64,000 bases of DNA from Luzula sylvatica (Eukaryota; Streptophyta; Magnoliopsida; Poales; Juncaceae): the NCBI GenBank assembly GCA_946800325.1, contig OX326958.1:25584914-25648913 (forward strand), in the 5' to 3' direction. A program made the translations under genes and the position numbers. Below the pieces are notes generated by a model. That model did not search any database. It saw nothing but the letters and a program-made list of their open reading frames with translations, and was not told the DNA's origin. Below, piece after piece: positions 13,016-25,500 of this stretch (positions within the stretch are counted from its first letter, which is position 1; the number at the start of each line of letters is the position of its first letter).

Positions 13016-15206
13016 TATTATTCGAAACACTTTTTAAATATATTTTTACTTGATTATTTCAATTCGACAAAACATAGAAATAATCCCACGATTAGAAAAT
13101 CAGATTAATAATATAATAATAATAATTTTATAAGCTATTAATTATGATTAGTTTCTCGAAATATCCCCAAAGTTCTCTTCATGTATGTTTCTTTTTATGT
13201 CATCATTCGTGCTTCATGGTTGATTTGTGTTTAATTGCTTTTTTTAAAAATGAAATATTTACGAAAGCAGCTGAAAAAGACTTATCATGACCGATACTCA
13301 AGTTCTACAAAATATTTTTGTAAGTTATTTTCCAAAATTAAATTTGATGTGTCTTTATTTTATACTTTTTATTGTAATATTTTACTCTTTATTTAGAGGA
13401 TAACAATTTGCTGAAACTCCACTAAAAACGAAAAATCATGGAGCGTCATTGCGCCCAACGAAGATTAACTTATCATTAACGCTCTCTAATTTTATCTTAA
13501 AATCGTTCAATTTATACTTCGGTCACACGTATTATGATTTTACTAATAAATCTATTTTTAAGGGCCAGAGTTTCTTTTCTCGTAATTCTGTATACAAGTT
13601 TATTTTAGATATCTTCCAATATTTGTCTTTGGTATTTTATAAATATATTAATTTTAATTTTAAAAAATATTCCTTTTTCTCTTTGGCCTACCTCAATGAA
13701 ACATCATTTATTTATATAAACATTTGATCAAAGTTATTTTTGTGTGAACCTTTCATGCAGTATGTGTAGATAATGATAAGGTACGATTCTTTAAACAACT
13801 TGTTTGAATGATCTTTCTAAATTCATACGATTTACAAATTCATGCGATTTTCGCTGGATTTAAATTTTTATCAATGGTCTCTCTTTCTTTGAACAAAATT
13901 TGTTATCTTATTTAGTTCGGATCTTGTGTATGTTCTTTCCAAATTCTTATATTGATCGTGTTATAAAATAAATCAATTTTGTACTGAAAAACACATCACG
14001 TCATACCAAAATCTCACAAAACACAAAATTTAAAATTTAAAATAAAATAAAATAAAATTTCAAACTACAAAAATTAACCCACCAAAACTAGTACCCGAAA
14101 ATAACAGTATACTAAAAAGGCCATTAAGTTTAGAATTTAAAAATAAAACATAAAATTATTGATCTTCTTCTTTAATCTATTTTACTTATTTACTTATTTA
14201 ATTCAATTCGACAACATGTAGAAACTACCCTTGGTAAGAAAATATGATTAATGATATAATAATAAAATAAAATACTAATAACACGTCAAACTACTACTTC
14301 ATGTATTGTGTATGAATTGCAGAAAAAAACTTGTTTTTATTGCAAATATTCAACTGAAGATTTCTTCTTTTGTTTTATTCATCAAATATTCAACTAAACG
14401 TTTTGAGAATAAAAACATAAATAAAAAATCATCACAACACACAAGAACATTATAAATAATCAACAACATAAGCAATTATAAATAAACAATATAAATAAGC
14501 TAATTATAAATGCCCAACAAAATAAGAATTAACTTGAGTTGTCACTACGACAACAAATTACTACGGAAAAGATGCTTAAATCAACGTCTATCATTTCGGT
14601 TTGCAATTATCAAAAACATTTCTCTTCCGATCGCAAACACAAATTTGGAATTCAATTGAGGTGTAAGGATTTAGTCACGAGCAAATAGCCAATATATTTT
14701 TTGCAAAATTCATCACCAAAACATATGACGTTGCTATAGCAATTTGGATGCACGTACGAAGACGGGGAGAATGATCACCCAATAAATATTGTTTTTTTCT
14801 TTATTTTAGATATCCTCCAATGTCTCATTTTATCTTCGATACATTCATATATATATATATATATTAGTTAATTTTCAGAAGTGTTTCTTTTCTTTTTTTT
14901 CTATCGTGAACTATCATTTACTTCGATGAAACAACATTTATTTATATTATATTTGGTCAAAATTATTTTTTGCGTGAACCTTTCATGCAATATATGTTGT
15001 TACCCATGACACACAACTCTTAAAACAACTTTTTAATGCTCTTTTTAAATTCATACAATTTTCATTGGATTTAAATTTTTTATCCATGCGCAAAATTTGT
15101 AACCTTATTTAATTCATATGTGTTTATGTTATGTCTAATTTTTATATTGCTTATTGTATAAAACAAATTATTTTTATATTGGAGAACATATTTTAATTAG
15201 TATAAT

Positions 15207-15795
15207 TCTATACTTTTCCTGGCTCCTGGTTGAGCCACGTCACCAGGGGCCTTTTTGTAAAAAATAAAATTTTAATTTACATTTTGATCCTTTTTTATTT
15301 ATATTTTGGTCTTTTTTGTTTCGAAAAATTACACTTTGGTCCATTTTTATTTACATTTTGGTCCTCCAAGTTTAAAAAAATACATTTTGGTATAGGGCCC
15401 TCTTTGTAAGAAAATTTTTAATTTACATATTGGTCCTTTTTTTATTACATTTTGGTCCTTTTTAGTTGAAACAACTATATTTTTGTTTTGGTCCTTTCAA
15501 GTTTAAAATATTACATTTTGGTACTTCATATTTACATCTTGATCCTCTTTTATTTACACATTTTAATTCGAAAAAAAAAATTAATTCACATTTTGGTCCT
15601 TTTTAATTTACATTTTGGTCCTTTTCGGTTTGAAAAATTACATTTCGGTCCTTCTCAGTTTGAAAATTTCACAACACCACACAAATCGAATCACTGGCCA
15701 ATACAACGCTGCCGAAAAATAAATACAGAAAAAGCACAAATCATAAAAAAAAACAAATCAACGTGCCCCGCGCAATTGCGCGGGGTTATAGCTAG
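15207..15795 (+). mobile_element. Compact Helitron-like element, GCGCAATTGCGC family
   Basis: It starts with TCTATACTTTTCC at 15207 and ends at CTAG (15792-15795) followed by T, preceded by the CCCCGCGCAATTGCGCGGGG hairpin. TC at the 5' end, a terminal hairpin, CTRR at the 3' end and no target duplication are the canonical Helitron marks. The interior is largely T-rich TTTACATTTTGGTCC minisatellite (15270-15660), as in the copies at 5364 and 7604. At 589 bp it is the most compact member and cannot encode a transposase. Confidence 0.75.
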
Positions 15796-15965
15796 TATTA
15801 TATCATATCAAATCACATCCGACACAAACACAAAACTCACAAAAGTAATATTTCAGACTATAAGAATCAACCCATAAAAACAAAACTATTATTAGAATTT
15901 TAAAACTATAATTCCTAAAGAATCATCAAACTTTCTTGAACGGTATCTTCGTTTTGATCTCTATA

Positions 15966-17340
15966 CTAGGAGAATACTCGCGCTACGCAGCGAGTATGTA
16001 CTTATGTTTTTCATTATAATACAAATTATTCATTTGTATGATAATGTTAATTACATCATCTTCAAATAAAATTATTTAAGTTCATTTATCCATGATTATT
16101 CAGATGTTTTACAATTAATTTACAATATTATGATAACAATTGATCTAATTTTTTTAATCAAAATAATACGTATATTAGTGGCATTATATAATAATATACA
16201 ATAAGATATAATACAATTTTATGAAAAAACATAACAACAAATATTATATCATTGTTCATAATATTTTATACAATATCAAATATTAAAATAATGAATCATA
16301 CAACATATTTAGTAACACATTATTAATTATAAAATAGTAATAACTTTTATTGATTCAAAATACAATTGAAAATATAAAATAATATATAACTTAATAGTTG
16401 AAGTAATTTAATAAATAATATCAAAATTTAATTTATAATAAATATAAATACAAATTATTTTGTACCATATGATTTTTTTATTTTATATTTTGTAAAATAA
16501 CAATACAATTTGTTAGGTGTTTATACGTTTAAGAAGTTATTTAGATGGATGAACTATTTTTAATTATATTATTTTTTCAAAAATAATTGTTTGTTGGAAA
16601 ACACAAATATAATCTACTTAGTATTATATGAGATTCCTATAGTTATAATTTTTTTAAAAATTAATAATGATACTTAAAAATTCTATTAAGCAAATAAAAT
16701 TCTTAAAAATCTATTATGTAAATATGTATTTGTTTGCATTGTATTTTCTTACATAATATATTTACAAATTGAAATTATGAAAAACGGTATGTATTAACTA
16801 TGTTAATATGGATATCAAAATAAAGAGAAAATTAAAATAAATATGTTTGATGGGTTTTATAAAATTAAATTTCTAAAAATAATATTAATACATGGTATAT
16901 GTTTTATAATATTATATATTAAATTATTAGTGTTTTATATATAAATTTTTCATATTACATTGCATTCACATTTGATCATGTAATTTAATGTGAAATGTTA
17001 AATAATTGATTAAACTTGGTTTAATGTGATTCTAAGCAATAATAATATCACATCATTAATGTAGGATGATGTGACTTTCTAAAAATGTTTAAAACATGAT
17101 GTAAAATAATGACATATAAATGACTACACAAAATATGATCTTTATAAAATTTAATAAAAATAATAATAATTGAGATTAAACATCACTATATATAATTATT
17201 CAAATTAATACTTAAAAATAGTCATATAAAATACATGTCTTAAATGAATATATTAATGCATATGATGAACCCACATCACACAATCTAGTGGTTAATAATC
17301 ATGATAAGTTTATGATGTAGTTTCATGACGAATGTCAAAA
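15966..17340 (-). mobile_element. Second Helitron-like family, reverse orientation
   Basis: The minus-strand 3' end is CTAG at 15966-15969 with a preceding hairpin ACTCGCTGCGTAGCGCGAGT. The body is extremely AT-rich with no ORF. The left flank matches the host repeat (as near 5170-5230). The right edge is estimated where host-like sequence resumes (about 17340-17400). A related fragment is at 12695-13015. Confidence 0.55.
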
Positions 17341-18296
17341 ATAAGTGAAAAATAAGAGATGGATAAACTGCAAGATATAACAAAATTGTAGAAAGCTAAT
17401 TATAAATACATAACAATATAAATAATTAACTCGGATCCCATTACCACGGAAGAGATTAAGTAGCCGGGGGTCATTTTAGTCATTTGCATAATTATTCTAA
17501 AAACACTTCTTAATCACGAACAAACAGTCAATTTTTCTTCTATGATATTCATCACCAAAACATATGGCATAGATCTAAAAATTCGGATGCATGAAAGAAG
17601 ACATGGAGAATGAAATTATGTGCGAAACCTAATTTATTTTTGTTTATTTTAGATATCCTCCTATATCTCATTTGTCTTTCATATTTTATAAATATATATT
17701 AATTTTCGAAAATATTTTTCTTGTTCTTTCATTAGCTATCTATCACCTACCTCATGAAACAACATTTATTTATATTACATTAACATTTGGTCAGAAGAAT
17801 TTTTTGCGTGAACCTTTCATGCAATGTATGTTTAATGTTTGTCACACATAATATACAACTCGTAAAATAATATTATGTGGTATGTTCTTTCCAAATTCAT
17901 TCTATTTTCTAATTCACGCAATTTTCATCGGATTTAAATTTTTATCAATGGTCTCTCGTTTCATTGCACATAATTTTAATCTTATTTAGTTCGGATTAAC
18001 TTTTCAAGAAAATTATATTATTACAAAAAAATATTTTTTATATTGGATGTATAATATCACCCCTCCACACAAAACACGAAATTCATAAAATTACTATTTC
18101 AAACTATAAAAATGAATCCACCAAAACTAGTTTTAAGTATATGAAAAGAAAATAACAATATTCTAAAGACCAACAAATTTAGAATTTAGAATAAAACATA
18201 AAGTTAGTAATTTTGTTAGAAACACTTCTTTAATTCATTTTACTTATTTATTTCAATTCGACTATTTAGAAAATTAGATTAATAATATAATAATAA

Positions 18297-18529
18297 GAGG
18301 ATGACTAAGATATTTAATTAAGTATCATGAGTTTGATATTTAGATTTTTTTTTTACCACTAGATTTGTTTTGAGATTTGTGCATTTAATGATGAGCACAA
18401 ACATTTATGGAAATTATTAATGGTGCGTATAAATATCATTAAAAAACACAAACCTTAAAGCAAATTCAATGGTCAAAAAATTATAAATATCAAACTCATG
18501 ATACTTAATTGAGTATCTTAATCATCCTC
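18297..18529. mobile_element. MITE with ~45-bp terminal inverted repeats
   Basis: Left end GAGGATGACTAAGATA pairs with right end TATCTTAATCATCCTC, and pairing continues inward through a TATCATGAGTTTGATATT-type arm. The flanks are ATAATAA repeats, so the target duplication cannot be sized. Related uninterrupted host copies near 2717, 12062 and 13103 show the site without the insert. The centre (TTGAGATTTGTGCATTTAATGA) resembles the MITEs at 38838 and 39171. Confidence 0.8.
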
Positions 18530-18934
18530 ATAATAATAATATATAATGTTAATAATAATTAATTCTCGAAATATCTCCAGAGTTCTCTTCATTTACGTTT
18601 CTTTTTATGTCGTCATTGTTCGGGTTTCTCGGTTAATTTATATTAATTGACAAAAACCGATATTCGAGTTCTTTAAAACATTTTTCCGACGTTAAATTGA
18701 AAGTTATTTTTCAACAGAAATATAATTTTACTAAATAATTCACTAAATGATCACTGATTTTCAAAATTTATATTTGGTGAGATTTTTTATTTAATATTAT
18801 ATATTTGGTGAGATTTGTTTTATATATATTTTATATTTACTCTTATAAGGATAGAAAGAGAAACAATCTAGTCAAAAACAAAAGTCACTTTTGTCTTCCA
18901 TGATCCAATAATTCAATACCACACTGTGTCTAGC

Positions 18935-18939
<5 letters not shown>

Positions 18940-18977
<38 letters not shown>
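18940..18977 (+). promoter_or_regulatory. (CT)19 tract in the leader of the ALKBH10-like gene
   Basis: An uninterrupted CT run lies about 110 bp upstream of the start codon, followed by an ACAAAACCCTAG motif typical of plant leaders. It is probably transcribed 5' UTR or core-promoter Y-patch. A GA tract lies in the 3' UTR region of the same gene. Confidence 0.6.
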
Positions 18978-18980
<3 letters not shown>

Positions 18981-19089
18981 CAGTGTGAAAACAAAACCCT
19001 AGATCTCTCTCTCCTCCTTTTCATCATCTCTCTGTGGGCACCTATATTGCGTCACAAGCGATGCAAGCTCTGATCAACTGACTCTCACA

Positions 19090-21530
19090 ATGTCAGCTTC
19101 TATTTCCCCAACTTCCTCATCCTCGACGGCCGTGGCGACGCCGCCTCTTACCACCGGAGGACCGGCCGACGAGCGAGACGTCTTCTTATCCTGGCTCCGT
19201 GGAGAATTTGCAGCTGCAAACGCCATCATCGATCTCTTTCTCACCCATATGAGGGCAACCGGTGGTCAAGGGGAGTATGACCACGTAATGTCGGCCGTTC
19301 ATCAACGCCGCGGTCACTGGGCACCGATCCTACACCTCCAGCAGTACTATCCCGTCGCCGACATAGCTATCGCCCTTCAGCAAGTTACGTGGATTCGCCA
19401 GCAAGGGGATGGGCAACCTCAGATGAGCCCACCATTTCGTCAGCAACACCAGAACCCTCATGCCATGCACCGTGGTGGGAGGAGGTTTGGATATGGAAAC
19501 GATCATGGATCCGGTTACAGTAATGGATCCGGGTATAATAACAACCGGAGGAATTATGCCCGTTCCTTGTCCGATTTTGGCTCAACCAGGGAGAATTCGA
19601 TACATAATAGCGAGGAAGGTGAGCATCAAGTACACATTTTTTTTGTCCTGTTATAAAGATTTAGTCTTTCTAGATTATAAAATGAATTTTATCTTCGTCC
19701 TTTTGAAACGGAACTTATCCAATCAGATTGTAATTAAAGCTCGAAACTTTTCTGACAATTTTTGTCAGGTAGCGAGAATGTGAGAGAAGGAAATAGCTCG
19801 TTGAAGGAGAGAGAAAGAGAACCCTCGGAGGAAGTAGGAAGTTGCAAATCTAGTATCACCGATAAGGATAACGCTTCCCATAAAGGTATTTATTATCTTC
19901 CTATTATGAGACGTTATTATTTTGTCATAAAAGACCGTTAATATTTTCTAATTACATGCAAATTATGTCAAAACATTTTAAGGAAATTATTTTTTTGGTA
20001 TTACAGATGGTACCAGCGAAACCGTACCTGAAAACGACAGTACCGTCTCATCTTTCTCCGAGGAAAAAAAAATGTTACCTAAAGAATTCGTTTCTAACGA
20101 GCTTTTGGATGGCAAAACGGTAATTAAATAATAAGCATTATGCGCAATTTTTCCTTTTATTTCTCAATCTAATAAATTCATCGCAGTTTAATGCATACGA
20201 AGGGCTCAAAGTATACGAGGAGATAATCGATATTTCAGATGTTGAAAATATGCTGGCATGGGTTCACGAGACCAGAGCTGCAGGCCGTCGCGGAGAGCTA
20301 CAAGGTTATTTTCGTCTTTTGTTTGATAATTTAAAAACGAATTTAATTTAAGTAGATAGAAATTAAATGTAATTTATTTTGTCCTTTTGTGTTTGTTGAA
20401 TACAGGTCAGACTTTTATAGCTGCTAAAAGGCCAAGTAAAGGTCACGGAAGAGAAGTGATTCAATTAGGGTTTCCAATTGTTGAAGGTCCTCCTGATGAC
20501 GAAACTACCCCTGTCCTTTCTCCTGGTAAATTAATGAAACCCCCCCGCAAATTTTTCTCGATGTTTTAAAAATATTGTAATTTATGTTTTTATGGAATGT
20601 TATAGAGAGGAAAGTAGAGGCCGTACCGGTTGTGGTACGTGACATGCTGAATAAACTCGGCCAAGTGGTAACTTCCAAGCCTGACTATTGTGTCATTGAC
20701 TTCTTTAACGAGGTATTTTTTTTTTGTTCAAAGTTTTCATATTCCTAAATATCATATTTACCCTTTTCAAAAATCCCAATAGAATGATCATTCACTTCCG
20801 AATATGTGGCCGAATTGGTACGGGAAGCCGGTCTATACGGTATGCTTAACCGAATGCGACATGATATTTGGTCGCCACATCAGCACCGATCCTAGAGGAG
20901 ATCATCGTGGCCATTTAGAGCTCTCTCTTCCTACCGGGTCCGTACCCGTTATCTTTTTAATTTTTACATTAATTTAAATATTAAACAAATAAATCAACAT
21001 GTTTTTTCGTGATTAATTTACACAGGAGTCTTGTGGTGGTACGAAACAGAGGCGCTGACTTGGCGAAACGAGCCATTCCATCGAGACGTAAGAATCGTGT
21101 CCTTCTCTCATTTGGTAAAGCCCAACCGAGAAGGTACAATAATTATAACAATTACAACCATAACCCCTCCATTCCGTCCATTACTTTCCCCTCCAATCCA
21201 TCCCCTCCAGTACCATGGGGCCCGCAAGCTAGACCGCCGGTACAGCATGTTCTGGTACCGCCTACATCAGTGGTGACGGCTGTCGCTACCGTGCCGGTAG
21301 CAGTACCAGTACCGGTGGCCGTACCGGTTCAGGTTGCTGTACCGGTCACGTCGCGCTTGGTCATATCTGGTACGGGAGTGTTTCTTCCTCCGGGGAGTCA
21401 ACCACCGCCTCCGCCATCGCTTACTCGGGGGAACTCCGGCGAATCTGAAAACCCTAACCCTAATGGGCCTGAGCTGGCCAACGGGGTTGTGGGTTCTGAG
21501 GACGAGTCGATAGAAGGAAATAAAGAGTAA
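19090..21530 (+). CDS. ALKBH10-like protein with a degenerate iron site
   Basis: Eight exons (19090-19618, 19769-19885, 20007-20119, 20187-20304, 20406-20525, 20606-20712, 20783-20937, 21026-21530) join to 587 residues. All introns are GT..AG and the ATG at 19090 follows a CT-rich leader. The N-terminal [17 protein letters not shown] and the later [22 protein letters not shown] match plant ALKBH9/10 relatives, which are 2-oxoglutarate/Fe(II) RNA m6A demethylases. The fold continues through [21 protein letters not shown] and [15 protein letters not shown] (residues 421-435). Where active members have His-x-Asp/Glu, this protein has Trp380-x-Gly382; the distal His position is Arg435. All three metal ligands therefore appear lost, while an Arg matching the oxoglutarate-binding region (about 444) remains. 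The C-terminal tail is Pro/Val-rich ([19 protein letters not shown]). Likely a non-catalytic RNA-binding or scaffold paralogue; Arabidopsis At1g14710, annotated as hydroxyproline-rich, may be its counterpart. Confidence 0.88.
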
Positions 21531-21558
21531 ATAACATATAAGAAAGAGAAAGGGAGTG

Positions 21559-21561
<3 letters not shown>

Positions 21562-21599
<38 letters not shown>

Positions 21600-21610
21600 G
21601 AGAGAGAGAA
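21562..21610 (+). repeat. (GA)16 plus shorter GA tract in the 3' UTR region
   Basis: A GA run begins about 30 bp after the stop codon of the ALKBH10-like gene, is broken once by a T, and is complementary to the CT tract at 18940-18977. Confidence 0.9.
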
Positions 21611-22506
21611 GGTTTTTTGTTGTTGTTGAGGTTATAGGAGAATTCGAATACTCGGATTAGAAAATGCGATACTTGGATTAATTTAAAAATGTTGAACTTG
21701 TTTCTTGTTGTTGTGCTGCCTCGTGGTGGCGAATTTTCCTAATTATCCATTTGTCTTAACTTTGAAATTTATTTTGTTGTGCAACTTGTTATGTTGCTTG
21801 CTAGTGTTTTTAGAGGTTTTCTATTTTGGGTGTTTAGAAGGTTAGATTAAATCTTGTGACAAATCTGAATATGAAAGTAAAAGGAAATTGTGTAGTGTGG
21901 GTTTTTTCTACAATTTCAACATATATATTCAGAAAAAAAAGAACATCTATTCAATAAGGGAACCGAAAAAAAAATATATCTAAAAAATGTTATATTATAA
22001 AAAAAATAATGGTTAAATGAAGTAACATTCATTAACAAAAGTTGGGCTACCATATTCGTTAACAAAAATCATGATATCTAAAAAGAGAATTATACATGTC
22101 CCCTCTAAAAGGATAATTAACTAACATTGACTATTTGTTAAGTTTTATATTTATTAAGTCTCCTTTTATTAGTGGGTATTCTAGAAGTGACTAGAACTGT
22201 TGCCCCACACACCAGTATTATTCAAATCATATTGATACTAATACGATTTTATATAAGATAATCATGTTAATGAATCACATGCCCTCATTAAAATAAACTT
22301 TTACATAGAAAACTCCCCCAAATCCACCACCACATCCAATAGTCTAATACAAAATATCCAAGATCCCAATCTGCAATTCTCATCATGCATGACGAAATGA
22401 CTAGAGCACTCACTTCCTCCTCCACCTAACCTTCTTATAAAAACAAAAGTCGCCGAATGAAGATGATAAAGCAGTAAACACATCTTCACACACCAATTTC
22501 CCTCCA
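21611..22506. other. Spacer: 3' UTR of the upstream gene and promoter of the dehydrogenase
   Basis: No ORF of interest. The first few hundred bases are U-rich on the transcript and are probably 3' UTR. The segment before 22507 should hold the dehydrogenase promoter; CTTCTTATAAAAACAAAAG at about 22430-22448 gives a plausible TATA box 60-70 bp before the start codon. Confidence 0.5.
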
Positions 22507-25500
22507 ATGGCTTCGTCTTCGAGTCCTCTCCCTCTAGCTGGTCGCACAGCCATAATCACCGGTGCCTCCCGTGGAATCGGCCGAGCCATTGCGGCTCATT
22601 TATCCTCTCTCGGCGCAGACGTGATCATCGGTTACACGTCCAATCAGGCCGAAGCGGAATCCGTCGCGTCGAAAATCACTACTTCCCGAGCGATTCCGGT
22701 GAAAGCTGATGTGTCCGATCCTACTGCTGTGGAATCTCTGTTCGACGTGGCTGAGTCGTCCTTCGGCCGCCCTGCTCACATCTTGGTAAATTAACTATGG
22801 AAAATTTATATTTTGCACCAAAAATTCACACCAAGATAATTAATTAGCAAATAATTGATACATAGTATAGCACATAATTAGCATTGAAATTTTATTATTT
22901 AGTATATCTCATGAACTATATAGGGACCTGCAAAATCTCAAAAATAAAATAGCATATTACTTTTCAAAATTGAGAAATATCATGGATACCCTTGCAAAAA
23001 GGCAGAGTAAATATACTCTAAAACCACAAGATATATCATGCATATATATCCCTCATTGCATATATATTTTGTAATATCTTGAAATTATCCTCGTTTCATT
23101 CCATTTTATTTATAGACGAATAATTGAGAAAGAGGTGGTGACAATTCTTAAAAAGATAGTAAAAGTGGATTTAGGGTATTGATAGTAAAAAATGTCAAAG
23201 AAGGGTATTGATGATATTTCTTATGTTTCGAGAGGACATTCATGACATTTGTGATTTTGCAGGGGTGCATGTGAAATTTCTCCTTAATTATACCAGCTTA
23301 TGCATTAATATTAAAATAAATTTAACAGATTGCATGTGCCGGCGTGATGGACGACAAATACACGACACTTAAGGACACATCATTGGAGGATTGGGACAGG
23401 ACATTCAACGTAAACACACGCGGCACTTTCTTGTGTTGCCGAGAGGCAACTAAGAGATTGGTTCAGGGCGGTGGGGGTAGAATCGTCCTTTTTTCCTCGT
23501 CTCTTGTAGCCAGCCTCGTACCCAAATATTCTGCTTACATTGCGTCTAAAGCCGCCGTCGAGGCCATGGTTAAGGTATAACAAACATAAAAATATATATA
23601 TTAGATATAAAAATATATAATATACTGATAAAAATGTAGGAGGTTTACATATTTACCCTTCTACAAATTAAAATATCATATTTAACTTAAAATTAAAATT
23701 ATCCAATTTGTCCGTTAAAAAAGTTAAAATTCATGGTAAACATTTAAAATTGCTATATATTTTACCATTAGCATATGTATCCTTGTAAAAACCCAAAATA
23801 TCATATTTACCTTTCTAAAATAAAAAATATCATATTTATCCTCTCAATAATCTAAAATGGTAAAATGGCATATGATGCTTTTGGAAATGCAATATCATTT
23901 TTACTTTCCAAAATAGGATCATTCTCGTTGTACGCATAGGTCTCCCCGTCATAAACTGAAGCCTAGCTTTGTTCACTTGGACATTAATCTCAACCATCCA
24001 AATCAAGTGAAACCAAATCCTTAATAAACTATTACATAAATTGTTTTGAATATTTAAAATTGGAGGATAAATATGATATTTTATTTCGGAAGGATACATA
24101 TGCTATATTAGATTATTTAGAGGCTATATATGATGTTTTTATTTTTAGAAGGGGTAAATATGATATTTAAGGGTTTTAAAAGGGTCAAATAGCAGTTTTA
24201 AATGTTAAAACCGTTAATTTTAACAGACAAATTGGATGAATCTAATTTTTGAGCAAATATGATATTTATTATTCATGAGAAGGTAAAAATGATACTTTAA
24301 TTTTTAGAAGGGTAAATATGTTCTTTTAAGTTTTAGAAAAAGTAAATACGTAAATCCCCAAAAATGTATTAGTATCTCCCCTCCCATTAATTTTTGAATA
24401 CTTGACATATGGTGAGGCCACGTCACCCTTTTACTGTTCATCTTTTTTACTGTTCAACATGTTACTGTTCACTATTGTACTGTTTATTCAGTTACTGTTC
24501 ATCCCGGTACTGTTTATTTTTTTTTTATTTTTTTTTGGAATTTTATTTTATTTGACGTATGTCTTGTGTTCTAAATAAAATATTTGAATTTTTCATCGTA
24601 TTAATAAATATAATTGACATATGTCTTGTGTTCTAAATAAAATATTTGAATTTTTTTTTCATCGTATTAATAAAAATAATTTGTATACTATAATTTTACT
24701 ATTCACACAAATACTTTTTGTTAGCCTGAGCTGGTATTATTATTTTTTTTGGCTTATTTTTTTTTTTTTGAGTAAATTTGGAGAGGGCTCAAAGTCCCCC
24801 TTCCAAACACAATCTCCTTTTTTTTTTTTTTTTTTTTTTTTATTACAAACCCGTAGGTCGGCCCATAGGCCACACACCCTATTCACTCATTTAACATTTT
24901 TAATCTATAATCCAGTGTCCCCGTCGAGAATCGAACCCCACACCACTCGCTCCCTAGCCAAGAGGTGTGACCAACTAGGCTAACTCTAGTTAGCTTTTTT
25001 TTGGCTTATTATAACAGTTTTGATTGGTACCAAGCTGCGTTTTTTTGTGCTTATTATAATATTTTTGATTCGTACAAATTCTAAATATATCAAATAATAT
25101 ATAAAATTATTACTTTTGCTTATTATATTATTTCTTATCAAATAATATACCCCGCAGCGAAGCGCGGGATATTGTCCTAGTATATATAATGCAACGAGTC
25201 ATCCAAATAACCACATAGGAAGGTACAATAATCAAATAAAAATATATAAAATTGATGGACGATATTCATTTGTTTTCTCTAAGCCTGTTTGGCACCCAAG
25301 AATTATGAGGGAATTATCATTTTCAAATCCGGCAAAGTGGTAATTCTTTGTTTGGCAATCATGAATGAGTGGAATTATCTGTTGCCTGATTTCTTTCCTT
25401 CCCTTCTTTGCCTGCAAATGATAATTCGCCAAAAAATCAGAGTTCCCAAATCCAGCAAACATTATGTGCCCAATCAGTCTCTCTCTTCAAAATTAGGCAG

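Larger units (their letters stand above)
1..18700 (+). repeat. Cluster of diverged head-to-tail copies of one AT-rich repeat
   Basis: No convincing gene is visible here. The region is built from degenerate copies of one long unit, all in the same orientation. A landmark resembling TTTTAGATATCTTCCAATAT recurs near 2035, 3224, 3476, 7357, 11583, 12557, 13607, 14805 and 17649. A second, TCAATGGTCTCTC, recurs near 2330, 3898, 11857, 13871 and 17945. A third, CCAAAGTTCTCTTC, recurs near 2770, 4525, 12130 and 13165, and as CCAGAGTTCTCTTC near 18577. A fourth, CGCCCAACGAAGATTA, occurs near 3070 and 13450, with a one-base variant near 12395. Copies are truncated and interrupted by the elements listed separately. 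I see no long ORF or recognisable transposon protein, so the family is unknown. It could be a non-autonomous element multiplied by local duplication. Repetition is directly visible; its origin is not. Confidence 0.75.

Noticed and set aside
24926..24990. A functional tRNA gene
   Set aside because: A and B boxes are present, but there is no full cloverleaf, and the tail, poly(A) and 16-bp duplication show a SINE.
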